Numbered from the stretch's first letter, positions 1 to 14,800 are shown. The stretch is DNA of 64,000 nucleotides from Prostheceraeus crozeri (GCA_907163375.1 CAJQUW010003625.1:50001-114000); one strand, 5' to 3'. Notes: generated by a model not told the origin, from the letters alone. Numbers and translations are program-made.

Positions 1-1488
<1,488 letters not shown>

Positions 1489-1910
1489 GCAGGCAGGAAA
1501 ATCCCACATCCTTCTCCAAAGAATATGAGTACACTTTAGATTTTAATATGCGCTTCAGAGGACCCATCGCACACGATTAACGTGAGGGTAAGAGGATAAT
1601 GTTCTCAAACAAACCAGTATTCCATTTTTGTCTCTGGTGTGACCTTTGGTGCGTAGGTGTGATCGAGGCTAGGAGGGCTTGTCTTCTCTATTAAATCACT
1701 GAGTGAAAAGACAATCCCTTTTTCACTATCACGTTTCATTCTTTCAACTATTGCAGATTGCATGTAGCAGTGTCTCTGTACTTTTGTTTGACGGAGAAAG
1801 TTGACATCAAGACAGTGACAGCCATGCACGATGATAAATAATTTGTTTGTATTATATTTCGGGACTAGTTATAGGCCGGAGTCAAATAGGACTCTGACTC
1901 CGACTCCCTG
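1489..1910 (-). mobile_element. Truncated hAT-type MITE (copy of the 16.9 kb element)
   Basis: Read on the minus strand this stretch matches 16942-17400 along most of its length, including the blocks around CTGTCACTGTCTTGATGTC and CACACCTACG. It ends at about 1910 with the shared terminal motif of repeated GGAGTCGGAG units. The inner part of the element is missing because the poly-C tract begins there. No intact reading frame of note. It is a second copy of the same non-autonomous family, more decayed at its terminus. Confidence 0.8.
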
Positions 1911-3631
1911 GATAGAAGAACATGCAGGTTGGGAACTTTGTGCTATTTGGGAGTTCTCTACTTGTCCATCGCGCTGTGTTCTGCGCAAACTGACTGAAAT
2001 ATCTACTGCGACGTGCTTTTCTATGGCATTTCTGTTCAGTTTGAGTTATTTATTTTTTACTTTTGGACTGAATCTCTACTTGGATTTCGTGCATTTATAG
2101 TTAGTTGTAGGTCTGAGTGTTATTTCTCACAGCTATTCAAATATGCGTAATTACAAGTTTCATTATTGTGACATCGGTTCGCACTATGATCACATCGAAC
2201 ATATCAACTTTCATATTAATCATTGCAAGGCTGACATTCAATGTCTTTCATGGTGGAGAATTCATTTATTGAATTTCGTATTGCAATAGTATTGTACAAC
2301 AAACAAGTGATTTATCGGCAGCTATGAAACTTTATATTCAGTAACATTGTATTTGCGTAGAGAAAACTGCTAAAGAATTCATTATAGTTTTCCTTCTGCT
2401 CGTCAACTTCAGAACGGTGAGAGGTCACGAAAGCTGTCTTGAATTTCATTTATTTTGTTTCCTGTCTTTGAATATTCCGTCAAAAATTGTGAGACGGCTG
2501 TTTCCGATGTGATTAGAGAAATGACGTGACAAGCGAGTCAAAGTGACGTGTAATAAGGAAATGAGGGTTGTATTGCACCACGTCGTTGAGCATCAGAATA
2601 ATTCCACAGCAAGAAGAGTTGAGAATTGAACACATGAATCATTAAATTCACTTCAGTTGAAAGATAGAGACTTATTGCTGCGATATGTCTCTCTACTCGC
2701 ACTCTATGGCGAAATGAGTGACTTGTCAATTGCATTAATATCTGTCACAGCAGTTAACGAGCAGCGCAGGCTTAGTTGTATCCATGCTGCTGTCATGTAT
2801 ATGTTGTCATTACACAGGCCGTGTAACTCATTTAGAACGTTTGTGGTTTGACAGCCAAACTGTAGTGATTGAACTACTAAAAATGAGTGAATTATTTCGA
2901 ATTGAAAAGGTTAAAAAGCTTGTTGATTTTCCATGGCTACGCTTGTTCTCTGAGTGATTTACAACAAGATTGCATCACGACTGATGTTGTGGCTGTAGCA
3001 TGTTATGAATAATTGTTTCATTCTTGAAGTCATTAAATTGGCTTTGTTTTCAGAGGTGATGCTTACAGCAGCTACATAATATTTAAACTTACATGGCTAC
3101 ATTAACCCGGTAACAGCCCTCAGGAAAAATAATTTCATTTTTTGGCGTTTCACGAACGACGATTTTCATTAGATTGGCATCTGGCATTGTTCTTACATCA
3201 GTCCGGGATGCTAATTGTAGACCAGGTCCCTGTTGGTACTTGGCATTCAGATTATCATGAACATTAAGCGAAGATCTTATTCTATCTCTCTTCAGCGAGT
3301 CAACTGTCTGTGTTCATTCCTCAGCCGAGTAGAAACGGCGTGTATGAGAAATTGATGAGTGATGTCATTGCGAATTGCAGATGATGAGGGATGCCTTCTA
3401 GCCCATGTTACTTTGGCCCAAAACATTCAGGAAATACATTCATGAAAATGTATTCAGTTTTATCTGTAACGTAATCAAATAATCCGGATTTTTTATCAAA
3501 CTGAAATTCCTATTCAAAGTCTTTAATTTAGTAATCCAGACGCTGAGCCGTTTCAATTTCTCAATCATGTAGAAAATGCCTTGACCGCGCATTATGAAAG
3601 AATTAGAAAATTTGGGAATAGGCCAAGTGCT
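1911..3631. other. Intergenic spacer, nothing recognised
   Basis: AT-rich unique-looking sequence. Only short open frames on both strands, none with recognisable protein motifs or plausible splice context. Confidence 0.5.
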
Positions 3632-3801
3632 TATATTGATAGAAAATATAAAAGATGTACAATTAGACAAATTATAGTAATCTCCGATACGTATTTCATT
3701 GACCACCGGTCAATATCATCAGGGAGTATCATGAAATATACGTATCGGATATTACTACAATTTGTCTAATTCGTACATCTTTTATATTTTCTATCAATAT
3801 A
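3632..3801. repeat. Foldback repeat with hammerhead-like core
   Basis: Two inverted arms of about 70 bp (3632-3704 and 3730-3801) match nearly base for base, with small indels. They read toward a centre holding a GACCACCGGTC hairpin. On the minus strand the centre reads CTGATGA, a 7-bp stem, then GAAA (details under the ncRNA entry). Such inverted terminal modules are typical of Penelope-like element ends, and Penelope-like RT fragments lie about 1.2 kb downstream. Confidence 0.8.
3682..3726 (-). ncRNA. Hammerhead ribozyme-like motif (type I, minimal)
   Basis: Minus strand, in order: helix I strand CTCC (3726-3723); core CTGATGA (3722-3716); one unpaired T (3715); stem II ATTGACC/GGTCAAT with a 3-nt loop; core GAAA (3697-3694); a self-complementary ATAC/GTAT helix III; C at 3686 as the expected cleavage residue; then GGAG, which closes helix I. 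This is the layout known for minimal hammerheads in Penelope-like retroelements, whose helix III is very short. The one-base insertion before stem II is the only departure from the core. Activity is not shown by sequence. Confidence 0.55.
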
Positions 3802-5035
3802 ACCCTTACAGTAAAATCTCATGTAATTTCACGAGAAAATGCGCTTGAAATTTCACGCTAATTTGGAACCATTTCGCGTATAATATAGGAGAATCGTGAA
3901 TATTACAGGAGCGATTGCCCTAGATTTGTAAAGCATCATAAACGTTATACTTTCTCATTATAGTTATATAGGCCCATGGAATTCATCAAAGCGATGCGGT
4001 AAAATTTAAAAAACCTGTAGATAGACTATGTACACAGAATATATTTGTACTTATACACTATAGTCTGGCAACAACTATAACTGTCTTCTCGAATCCCGGA
4101 ATTTGTGGCTAATTTTTTGTATTATGGCGGCCTCCTTAACACCCGGTACGACAGCCTCAACTGCATCTGAAAAAATGAAATTATTATGATTAGATTGGTA
4201 GATACCTACATAAGCTGTAATTGCAAATACACAATAGGGTTTAATAGCGGGAAAGCGAAAGCCGGTTTTAGGATATACCAGGATTCGGGCATAGATATAA
4301 CTTTCCCGAGAAATAACCGGAAAATTCCCCCGATGATATTCGAGTTTTACATCCTTATCTATGAAATAGAAATAAAAAGGCATAATATAGTTGGAAATGG
4401 TAAACAGATCTTCATATAATATTTTTTCTATATCATTCGACTACATTGATTGCGAACCTGCAGTCAGAACCTTTAAAATATAATTTCTTTCTTCAGAATT
4501 ACTTGGCCTATTTCCAAATTTTCTAACTCAATTTGTTCAGCGACAGCATCGAATTGCTAAATACCTTTTGAAAAGCTTTGAAGGAGACGACTGTCGAAAT
4601 GCAGGCAATATGATTATTTCAGCACCTTTTTCTAACGACAAGCTCGGTAATATTACTCATTCAGACTTGTTTCTTCTGGATTTTCTTCATTTTTGTCTCT
4701 TGTATCAGCTTCTGACACTGTTTGCCTCTATCAGGGATGTGATTACATTGGCATGACCTAGGCCTGATCATAAGGGAAGAGTACCTCATTAAGTATTCAA
4801 CTCTGAGGAAGCTCTTGATTAGAAAACACAACCACTCTGATGTCCAATATGAAGGACTTGGGAGGATCATTGAGAGATATTTATTACACTACTTCATTCA
4901 TCTCTTGCCCGAATTACCTCAATTGAAAAATCGAAATTACTTGTAGACACCTCGAATGAATGATTCTTCAAGGCGTGTTTTTACAGGAATTGCAATAGTG
5001 CGGAAATGCGTGGAAATGACTTCACGCATCCGGTG
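3802..5035. other. Intergenic spacer, nothing recognised
   Basis: Overlapping short frames on both strands (for example near 4075-4420) show no motif, no codon bias and no convincing splice signals. I see no gene here. Confidence 0.45.
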
Positions 5036-5332
5036 TTATACATGAATAAGTTCGGCTGCAAAAACATAATTTACAATATCCGAAACAATTTTAAGAACAA
5101 TGTTCTTAGTATAACCATTGCATTCAAAAATTTTCAGAATTTTCTCAATTTCATCATGAAATATATTCCAATTGCTGGTTACCGTATATGCTCTACTCAG
5201 CATTCCAATAACCAGACCCCGGTGCCACGCTCTTGGACAGCTTGCTTCAAAATTTAATAGCACATTTGTGAACGTTTCTTTTCTAAAGATGCTAGTTTCC
5301 AAATTATTCATAATATTTATTTTAACATCCAA
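5036..5332 (-). pseudogene. Penelope-like element reverse transcriptase fragment (C-terminal RT part)
   Basis: A 98-residue open frame on the minus strand contains the Penelope-type segments SIFRKETFTNVLLNFEASCP and FHDEIEKILKIFECNGY, which lie in the RT thumb downstream of the catalytic block. It starts at an FLDVKI-like strand and lacks the YxDD core. It is an inverted partial copy of the fragment at 5381-5778, to which it is very similar. Truncated at both ends; no endonuclease domain is visible. Confidence 0.75.
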
Positions 5333-5380
5333 GAATGCTATACTATTCCCTCCAATATCTACAGTAAATTTTAAATTTTT

Positions 5381-5778
5381 TTGTCACATATGGAACAAAA
5401 TTGGATGAATGAAGAATGCAGTCCACTTTATTACGCAAGATCTGTAGATGATTGCATTTGCGTTTTTGATGATATAAAGAAAGTAGAACGGTTTCACCAA
5501 TTTTTAAAAAGACAACACAAAAATTTAAAATTTACTGTAGATATTGGAGGGAATAGTATAGCATTCTTGGATGTTAAAATAAATATTACGAATAATTTGG
5601 AAACTAGCATCTTTAGAAAAGAAACGTTCACAAATGTGCTATTAAATTTTGAAGCAAACTGTCCAAGGGTCTGGTTATTGGAATGCTGAGTAGAGCATAT
5701 ACGGTAGCCACCAATTGGAATATATTTCATGATGAAATTGAGAAAATTCTGAAAATTTTTGAATGCAATAATTTGCAA
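5381..5778 (+). pseudogene. Penelope-like element reverse transcriptase fragment with YxDD-type core
   Basis: The frame carries YYARSVDDCICVF, matching the Penelope-type RT catalytic box (YARYVDD in the family), then HKNLKFTVDIGG, IAFLDVKI and SIFRKETFTNVLLNFEANCP. After the tryptophan at about 5675 the frame shifts, and homology continues in another frame to about 5770 (SRAYTV...NIFHDEIEKIL). Its second half is the reverse complement of 5097-5345, so the pair could form a long hairpin if transcribed. Palm and thumb only, with no finger domain or GIY-YIG endonuclease; non-functional as it stands. Confidence 0.8.
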
Positions 5779-6725
5779 TGCACTGCTTTCTAGTTTTTGT
5801 CAATGTTCTGAACTTATATCATCCATGACTTCAATTCTCATATGTGATTATCCGTATAAGCATACCTGAACGAGCCTGCACAGCGAAGCACCGTATATTG
5901 TGACGTGTCATCCTTAAGAGCTTGATTTTCGTGGTATTCAAATCACAATGATATTTCCAAGTATAAGCCCTTATCTTAGTTTTAGAATAATGGTTTTCAT
6001 ATTTGGTATATACGGTACTAATTTTGTGAAATTAGTGGTGCACAATAAAAATTGATACTTTTATGAAAACATTTATGTTACCCTAATGACCGCATACTAT
6101 CCTGTCAAGTTCGGTTTCAAAACAGTATGTAGCAACTGTATCATCAAAGATCTTCACAAAATGAACTATGATGGTTGTACGCTCTGTTTCAACACGTGCA
6201 TGCAAGATCAGCAAACTGAAATCTACTTGATGCACTCGCCACGACCACGTAAACACCTCAATGTACATTTCGACACTGACGTCCAGTCAAGACAGGTGAT
6301 TAGAATCGATCATTTACTTGCACGTGATCTGGGTTAAATCAATTGTCAGGTAGCCAGATACTTCACATTTTATGTATTGATGCTCAGCAGATACACAGTC
6401 CATCATAAAATATCATGAAAAAAAATAACATAACATGCGAGTTTTTCTACAATATGGAATGCAAATTAATCTGTAATTGGCAAAGATAAAAATTATTAAA
6501 ATGAAATTTGATCAATTTTTAGTTGCTGTATGTGCTTCCCAATTGACACCGGTTGTATGAAAAAGTCGCCATTGCTTTAATTCCCATGATTGTATTTCTT
6601 TATATTGTTTACATTTATTGTATTTTGTTAATTTATACTTTTTATTATTGAAGTGTTTGTATTATATATTTATAGTTTCATTATATGTTACTTCTATATC
6701 ATTATGTATTCTTATAATTGTAGTA
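5779..6725. other. Intergenic spacer, nothing recognised
   Basis: The only notable frame is 6086-6337 plus (83 codons, several Cys and His), but it matches no zinc-finger spacing I know and an antisense frame of similar length overlaps it. I treat it as non-coding. Confidence 0.45.
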
Positions 6726-7357
6726 CAGTACATCTTCAATTATCCGGATACCGATTATCCGGACGCAATTTCAGAATCCGTTTGATTCTCCCTGATTCCA
6801 TCGAAACATGTACATGTACATACATGAAATCGAATGTTCATTTTAGCATTGCTCTCCTCTTTAGGTAACACGTACACGAAGTACTCTTGCTTTACCAGCA
6901 ATTAATTTTTGCTCAATGTGCGGTTCTCGCCTGAGTCAAATAATAGGCAAGCAGCTAAATGATTGGAGCATTCTTATGTAGGTTATGCATGCTAGTCAAA
7001 GCTGGGATACAGCTTTGATAAATCCCTTGCAATTCATGGCCTCAGTTCACGGTCATTGCTTGTGTACATGCATTTATGTGCTTTAATAAGAACGACAGTG
7101 AATATATAGCAAACATGTACAATTGATGCTCATAATTTCATTAAACAGTCGAAGAATCGGAGTCAAATATATCAAGTATTACATTCTAGGTAGATATGCA
7201 GGATGGATATATACATACAGATTATATGGATATATGTAGATCATATTCTACGGGGATCTTGGTATATAATCAAATGTAATCAATTAAAAAATTCGCTTAT
7301 CTGGATCTTTGACTGACCTCTTGAGTTTTGACCAACCGGATAATCGAAGATGCACTG
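6726..7357. mobile_element. pogo/Tigger-like MITE
   Basis: Terminal inverted repeats begin CAGTACATCTTCAATTATCC on the left and, read inward from the right end, CAGTGCATCTTCGATTATCC. TA dinucleotides flank both ends (6724-6725 and 7358-7359), as expected of Tc1/mariner/pogo insertion. The 632-bp body has no transposase frame. The ATTATCCGG terminal type is characteristic of pogo-like elements. Confidence 0.8.
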
Positions 7358-7359
7358 TA

Positions 7360-10300
7360 TTAGAAAAATATCTCAGCGAAGCTTTTCTTTCCGGAAATAA
7401 TTCAGTTTTGAAGCGTTCACCGATGCGTTGTACTGGGCCGTCTTATTCGTGAAATCGTAAAGAGGAAATTACATCATCTATGATTACAGATCTATTAGAT
7501 ATTAAAGATTCATTAGATCTATGAAACTTAATGATGATATTATCTAAGTTTTATAGCAAGCAACAAGTCAGATACTTTGAATTTATGATTTATGGTAAAA
7601 ATATATTTAATAATATATGCCCCTTCTTTGAGAATCGTATTGTAATCTTTACGATTAAAAATGTTTGTATAGAAAACTAGAATCCTTTGGCGACTACAAG
7701 TTGTATCGGCGTAAAAGTAGCCATAATTTTAGGCGAACTAAACGTACAGAGGTGGTCCAATACCCAATTCCTTGTTCTCATTGATTTCATCTTGGATAAC
7801 ACTAAAGTGTCTTTCGGAGTGCTTGTCTTATTAGAAGCATTCTTATGGGTGGGAATTCCAATCCCCTCTTGAATGATCTCCTGCTTCTTAGGGAATTGAG
7901 ATAAGTCTTCTTGTTGCCAAGAAATTTGGCTTGGTTAAACCTATCGGAAGCACCACTCGATATGCCGACAACAATTGCATTTTCAACTACGGGCACCTCG
8001 ATAAATCCTTTCCGAATCCGATCTCGTAGCTCACAGAGGCGGCAATAATAAAAAATGGGTCAATTATTTGGACGTTCTGCTGAAGTTCCAAGAGAGTGAT
8101 ATTTGCACGGCTGTTTATCCTAAAGTTGACTTTCTGTAAAAGTTTATCTTTTCGTGTGAGTGAACGAAATTTACATTTCGCTACTTCTCTCGGAGATAAA
8201 GTGCTCCCAAAGTGTGACACTCATTTTTCAGACTGAGTCACCTCCCGACTCATGCGAAGCAAAAAATGCGATTATCATGAAAGAGATGGTAGCCAGCCAA
8301 TCGTCTTATGGTAGCCTCCTCGGCATCGCATCAACGACAACTCTTTCCTATGAAACTCTAAGTATAGAACTTCTAAATATAATGCTGATGCGGAAATCTC
8401 AGAATGAAGCGCTGCCGGAAATATTTCCTTTGCAATATGTGCTGTACTATGTAACTTGCACGTTGTCGCATTCCGATAGCTGAGCTAAGATACTGTCCAT
8501 TCATTTTTGCCTCATGTCTGCCGACATAAAAACGGAAACGATAATGTTGAAAAGTTAACGTTTTCATTTGCGAAAATTGAAAGTGCCAAAAACGGAAAGG
8601 TTCTCGCTTTTTTTATATAATATTTATCCAACATATAACAAATAATATAACATATTTATCCAATTAAAAGCATTTTTCGCTTCAAAAACATTAAGAAACT
8701 ATATGCCATTCAGCAAGATGTCTAAGAATATTGTTGAAGGCATCTGCATGACTGTTAGCATACCTTTGTCTCCAGATGAATTCATCAAGGTGACGTGCTA
8801 GCTTATTCTCATGTTGTTCGACGTCAACTTTCACGTGAAATTCCTTCTCAACACACTACATACAGAGATAGCCAATCCCTTAAAACAATGCGTGGGAGTT
8901 CAAAGATCACCAGCCATAGTTCATTCGCACGATTTGACACAGCAACACGTGAGCGTTCATGCTAAATTTGGGACCAGTAAAGTACAGGAGGGGATATTTA
9001 GGGACCAGCAAAGTACAGGATGTCGTTTCTCGCATTCCCATATAGGGACCAGTAAAGTACAGGAGTTCCCGGAAAGGTTCTCGCTTTTTTCAAGCAGCAC
9101 TACTCTCAATCAATAGCAGCTGATTGATTCGAACCGGGTTCTCCTTACTGTATGATAGTGCCGACAAACTCCTAAATGTCATTCAATTAAAAGACCTTTA
9201 TCTTGGAAAACAGACAGTCTAGCAAACCTCGTGGGATCCATGTGAAAGGTTCTTTTGGACGAAAGGTTCGTTGTAGCGAATATGGGATTATAAAACATGT
9301 TTCTCAGTTCAAATGTCATCAGGATTTTGAAGAACGTCGTCTGGATTGTATTCCTTGTGACCATTGTCTTATTCTATTTCCACTATCAGCATCTGTAGTC
9401 GGTACAGTATATTAGAAGTCTGTTTTGAACGTGTATACGGTAGTGTTTGGAATCTATGGTATTAGTATATTAACAGCAAGAATGAGTAGTGTTACAAGTC
9501 TTAAGATTTCCATTTTTACCAGATATTGGGCCAAAGCTGATCAATTTTAATTCGTTGCCACGAGAAAGCTACATTGAGTTCTTTTAAGAACTGATTAATC
9601 CAATGATTACAGTAGCATTGCCTTTGTACACTTGCGGATTGGAAAACGCCATCAGTCCTCCTTAGGACTACTTTAACTAATAATTTAAATTAGTAAGCAT
9701 TATATTCTATTATAAATGGCTACTGGGATGACTTTCATCATCGTATGAGAATTCTATTATTTTATATGGAATGTAGACCACAGATTGAATAATTTGCGCT
9801 TTTTCTCCTTAAAACAATTACGTGTCTATATGCATTAAATCAAATCGAGTTCGTATACTCGCTTATCGATAGATGCCCTCTAAAGATGAATTGATCGAAT
9901 GAACTGAAAACATGCATTGCAATTAGTACAATATGCGCTATACAGCAAGATTTTCCAAAACAGAGCAGTTCACACTCTATCTGTTAGACACTTCCAATGC
10001 AATCCCTCTTTGTCAGCGATCTAGATTTGATCAGGAGAGTAGTTTTCAATCACGATGAGACGAGTCAGTTCGGTAAGATTATCTTCACGCGTTTCATTCA
10101 TTCATTCAATTTATTTTCTCTGTTCTATCTGGGGTCCATGCATAAAGCTGGCTATAGACAAAGCTTTTCATAGCGATTTTTGGCTGTACAGTAGTTCATT
10201 CCCGATCACTTGCTTTGATCTCCAGATCCAGATTGCGCATTTCCAATTTTCGAGGATATAAGCTACTTGATCAATGAATTTTGTCAGCGAATCAATGAAG

Positions 10301-11790
10301 TTGATTTATTTCGCCGCGAGAAAGTCATTGATATGAGCCGAACAAGAACAGTTGCGGCGCGCTTGAAAATGATACATGAAGAGCAGTTGAAGTTTCGTCT
10401 CTGAACTTCCCTCACGAAATTGAGCGTGAAAGTTCGCTGACAAATTTTGTGCGAAATAATCTCATGTCTGCTGCGAAGATAAAGACGAAGAAATTTATGA
10501 TTGTCTGATAGAAATACAGCTACACTTTACATAATGCAGATGATTCAATTTGAACTTTCAAACCGAACTGTAAAGACAAATACATGCTACTTAAAATAAG
10601 GACCGTTTGTTCCTTCTCCGACTTAGCTGAGGTTCGTCGAATACATCCACATGATTGTCAATTATTTATTCTTTTACTGTCAATTTTTGATTGAATTTTT
10701 TCATTTTAGAGTCCCGACAAGACGCATATTTTTCATATCTATGACTTTATTGTCTCTTAATGATTAATGCTAACTTCCTTTATAGCTCATGTCCCGTTGA
10801 TGTACTTCACATTCTTGGTGTATTCTGCTTAGAGAACAAGCGTGGCCACAGATAACCGAACTTTTATCTTATTTCGATTTATTTTCAATATTGCTCCAAT
10901 CAAAGGAATATTTACGTGCTATTTCTCAATGAACTTTTCACTGTATTCGTCAAACCTGAGAGGCGGGAAAATGCACTGATTAATTCATGAATTGAAAACA
11001 ATTTCCTTGCCCGAACTGCAATCGTTGCCTCTCAGACGAAATATGTTTGAGAATCCATTTCGTTCTACAAAATGTCAGTCTGTTATAAGATAGAAATCAT
11101 TTGAATCAATGTGTTACAGATGCAGATTTGCTACTGATGAGAGAAATAATGAGTTTCTACAAGTCTCAAGGCTCCCATAGGAACGAAAAAGTTGATAACA
11201 ATCGCAAACGCGTTAGTCTCCCCTTCTAAAGTCTATTTCTATTAGCGCTAAGAAAATTATGCAGAAGCTGATGATACTTCAGGCTCCCGCACCTTCAACG
11301 ACTGATAGAAACTAGGTGGATCGTGCACCTAGTTGCAGTCTTGAATTTTCACCCTCTCAAGCTGCATCCGAGGATAATAGGAAGAACAGCTTTACAAACA
11401 TCTTCGGAAAAAACAAGGTCAAACTCCCCAATCAGTTCCAGGTCGTCAATGCAATTTCAAGCTAAAAATCCGGCACATCTTCGGCGTCCAGCGCCTTTAG
11501 TGATCGAGCTTGCAATAATATTATTGTTATTGATCGATATCTTGAATTCACATGCATTACAAGATAGATTGAAACATACAGTGCAGCGCTTTTCATGTCG
11601 CCCAGTAGGCGAAAATTCATGAGTAAAGTCCTTGTCTAAAAGAGAGGAAGGCTATTTATTTTTACTAATGTCAATTTAATTAGATATCAGAAAATTGCTT
11701 AGAATGAAGCGTTCTGTCAATAATAATAAGTATGTGCTGTCGATATCACTTAGAGATGACTTCTTCCTTCACTTGCATTCCTTTTGAACC
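7360..11790. other. Gene-poor spacer with a small tandem-like motif
   Basis: No gene recognised. A 20-21 bp unit GGGACCAGTAAAGTACAGGA occurs three times at 8970, 9001 and 9045, and GGAAAGGTTCTCGCTTTTTT occurs at 8594 and again at 9071. The longest frames (for example 8160-8483 plus, 7802-8220 minus) show no domain. The rest is AT-rich unassigned DNA. Confidence 0.5.
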
Positions 11791-11865
11791 GTCAGCATGG
11801 CCTAGTGAAGAAGGTGCGAGCTCGTCTCCACCGCGGACTTCAGTTCGATTCCTAGGTCGGGCGAG
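11791..11865 (+). repeat. tRNA-like SINE head
   Basis: An A-box-like TGGCCTAGTGAAG (11798-11810) and a perfect B-box GTTCGATTCC (about 11843-11852) lie at tRNA-like spacing, the layout of a RNA polymerase III internal promoter. The flanks do not pair into a clean acceptor stem, so this is more likely the 5' part of a tRNA-derived SINE or a tRNA pseudogene than a working tRNA. Confidence 0.55.
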
Positions 11866-14800
11866 TGCGGTCGGGGAATCAAGGGTGTGTCTTGTATTGA
11901 CTTAATAGCTGTCGTTCTCTTCAGATATAGAATGACAATAGTAAGTGATAAGAAAACAGAGTGTTAACTTGCGCCCGATTGAAGAAACAAAATAGTTTTT
12001 AAGAGGTCTGTGCATAGTTTTGGTTGATGTTGGCTTATGAACGAACTACTGAATGCGCTATTCGTCAGCCTTCTGTTCCTCATGCATATTTTTTATCAAG
12101 AAAGTTTACACAAATCTCCAAGATCATAACTAAGTTTCTCGACTGTTTAGTAATTGTGCATTCATGCTGAACAAAGAACAAACTGTCTAGACAGACAGCA
12201 GACTTCTATTCTCCTACACTGAACAAAGGAATATCTTGTTTATTAGTCCTACTTGTCTAGTTCCTGAGAAGTTGTTTCGCTATTATTTGTTTAGGCGAAC
12301 TTTTGAAATGACTTGTTTGTGTTGCGCACGGCCTACGTGAGAGTTGTGAACTGTCTGCTTATTGGAAGCATGAGTCCCTTTCCCCTGCCATTCGGCCGTC
12401 CAGTCGATTTTCTCTGTCACTTAAAAGACAATTATAGACAGTCATGTGAGAAGGAATGCTTTGGAGCAATTCCTAAATCAGAATGATGATTGCATTCAAA
12501 ACGGTGAAATGTGGCCAACATAATTATGTGCAGTTATTGGAAGCAAATGTTTCTGAATTAAGTCTTCGCACCAACTTAGGAAATATTTTCTTTATCTCCT
12601 TATTGTCTTTATTATACTAGTCCTACATTGTAAATGCAGGATCATTCATGCTCTGTAAGATATTTTTATTCAAACTGCAATGTCGGAAAAAATCGTCGAA
12701 TAATAGACATCAGGAACACTTCATTCAACTTTGTACTAATTGCACGGTACATTAAATTGTTTATTAGTGCTGTTGCTAATTTTACTAATTCATATAGACG
12801 CAAGCAGACAGGCATAGAAGTGAAGATTTGAGCGATTTTTTATTTCTAACCGGACGTAGCAAAAGGAAATTGTTGTCATTAACACATCTTGTCCAGTTTC
12901 CTGACTGAAATTCGACAACTTTATAGAAGACTGTTAATGCACAATGTCTTCAATTTATTTCAAATACTATTATTGCAACAGTTAGGCCTTTAGATCATCT
13001 TATGCACATATCCCTTTTCGACTGTTTCTGGGCTATTAATCATTTACAAGAGAAAATGAAAATCGCTATCATTTTGAATAAATTATGCTGCAGAATATGA
13101 AGTTCGATCATTTCATCTGACGTATTAAGAAGATTTGAGAAAGTAGCTAAATACATGGCGTTAAGCAAACATAGGGAGAGGGAGAAGGCGACCGCTGTGA
13201 CGGTTGATCGAGTGGTGCATCAAATTTTAGACCAGGCACCGAGAGAGTTCAATGGGAAAGTGGATGACCATCGCCCTATTTGAGCCCTCCTGACTTACTT
13301 GCCCATCTACATACGAAAGAGGTAGTCTGATTTATACGACATGAATTGGACTGCCTCAAGTTTTGGATTATAGCTGGCCTAGACTTTCATATTATCAATG
13401 TTAGTTTGAGTGAAGCTACTGGATAATTTCACGTCGTTATAGCATCTTTGTAAGTCAATTGTTATTCAACTAGATTTCTATGATTGGTCATTTCGATACT
13501 TATGTTTGAGTTCAGATCACACGTGCTTGTTATTATGTTCACTTCGGTCAACCATGATACAAAATTAAAGACAATCCAGTCGAATTTTGAGTTCTACAAT
13601 GAAAATGTCAAAAAATAGATTAATTTCTGAACGTGCTGCATATTTCGCACTCAGTATTCCAATGTGAAATAAGTAATGTTTAAATGGAATGAAAGCATTT
13701 CCGCAATTCGATATTTTGGTATTAGTCAGATATTTCCAACAAATTTCTGATGTGAAAGTATCTGCCATAATTTCCTTTTCCTCCGTTATTGAAGAAGAAG
13801 AACATATCACTCGAACACAGAAGAATATCTGAATCACGTGGCTCTGCTTGCGTATTGAAGATCTCTTATAGACGTATACAATCTCATTCATTTTCGCAAC
13901 GGTTATTTAGTTGTTTGGCAACCTTCTTATGTTTTGATAGTCAGTTTTGATTATTTAACGCATACAACAGCAAAATATCGCGTAAACAAGCATTCAATAG
14001 CATTCTTAATTTCAATAGCTCAATAGAATCACAACAACTACAATCCACAGACAATAATTGTGCTAACCAGTTGGACGCATAGACGGAGAAACAGCTGATG
14101 ATCGCTACCTTGAAAACTGCGTTGTCATACAATTGATGCACGTGACGTTTCCTGACGCAGTAAGTTCCACGTTCTTTTGGTTGATGTTATATTGTGACAA
14201 CGCAGCAGAGATGAATATTGAAGATGATCTGAAAGCATTTTGTGTAATCAGATTTCATAAATGTTTCCGAATCACTCTGATGATGCCCAAGGTCAGGCCG
14301 CGCGGGAGTGTTTCTCAAGAGGGCTCTTGGGTGTTCGATTGACCCGTAGTGTTTACGGATCTAATGTTGCCACTCGGATCTAATGAAACTATGATGGAGC
14401 TGCCATGTTTTTTCTCAATCTCAACATTGATTTGAATTTCCTCGACAGTAAGAAATTGATATTTCAATATAATTTTGTTAAATAACCTAGCAACTGGCCT
14501 ACACTGTTAAGGTCAGCATATTTACTACTTTCTGCACCCTGTCCAATCAGGTTGTGTCCACGAATGATGATTTACAGAGGGCAGATTAGCTAATAGTCGG
14601 TGAACTGATCGTACAAAGCATTTGAGGCGGGAGATGCATGCTTATGAAAGTGAACTGAACACCAATGTCTTCCTAAATATTTAAAGACGAGCTTATTTTA
14701 GAAATCATAAAATCACGCTATCTGGTAGATATTTTACTTCCATACGCTCAGTCATTGCTGTTGATGATTAATAAGTCGGACATTGCGGTTCTTGGTTCCA

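Noticed and set aside
4075-4419. Overlapping 102- and 77-codon frames on opposite strands
   Set aside because: No motif, no codon periodicity evident and no splice context; chance frames.
6086-6337. Cys/His-containing 83-codon frame as a zinc-finger gene
   Set aside because: Cys and His spacing fits no finger class I know, and an antisense frame of similar length exists.
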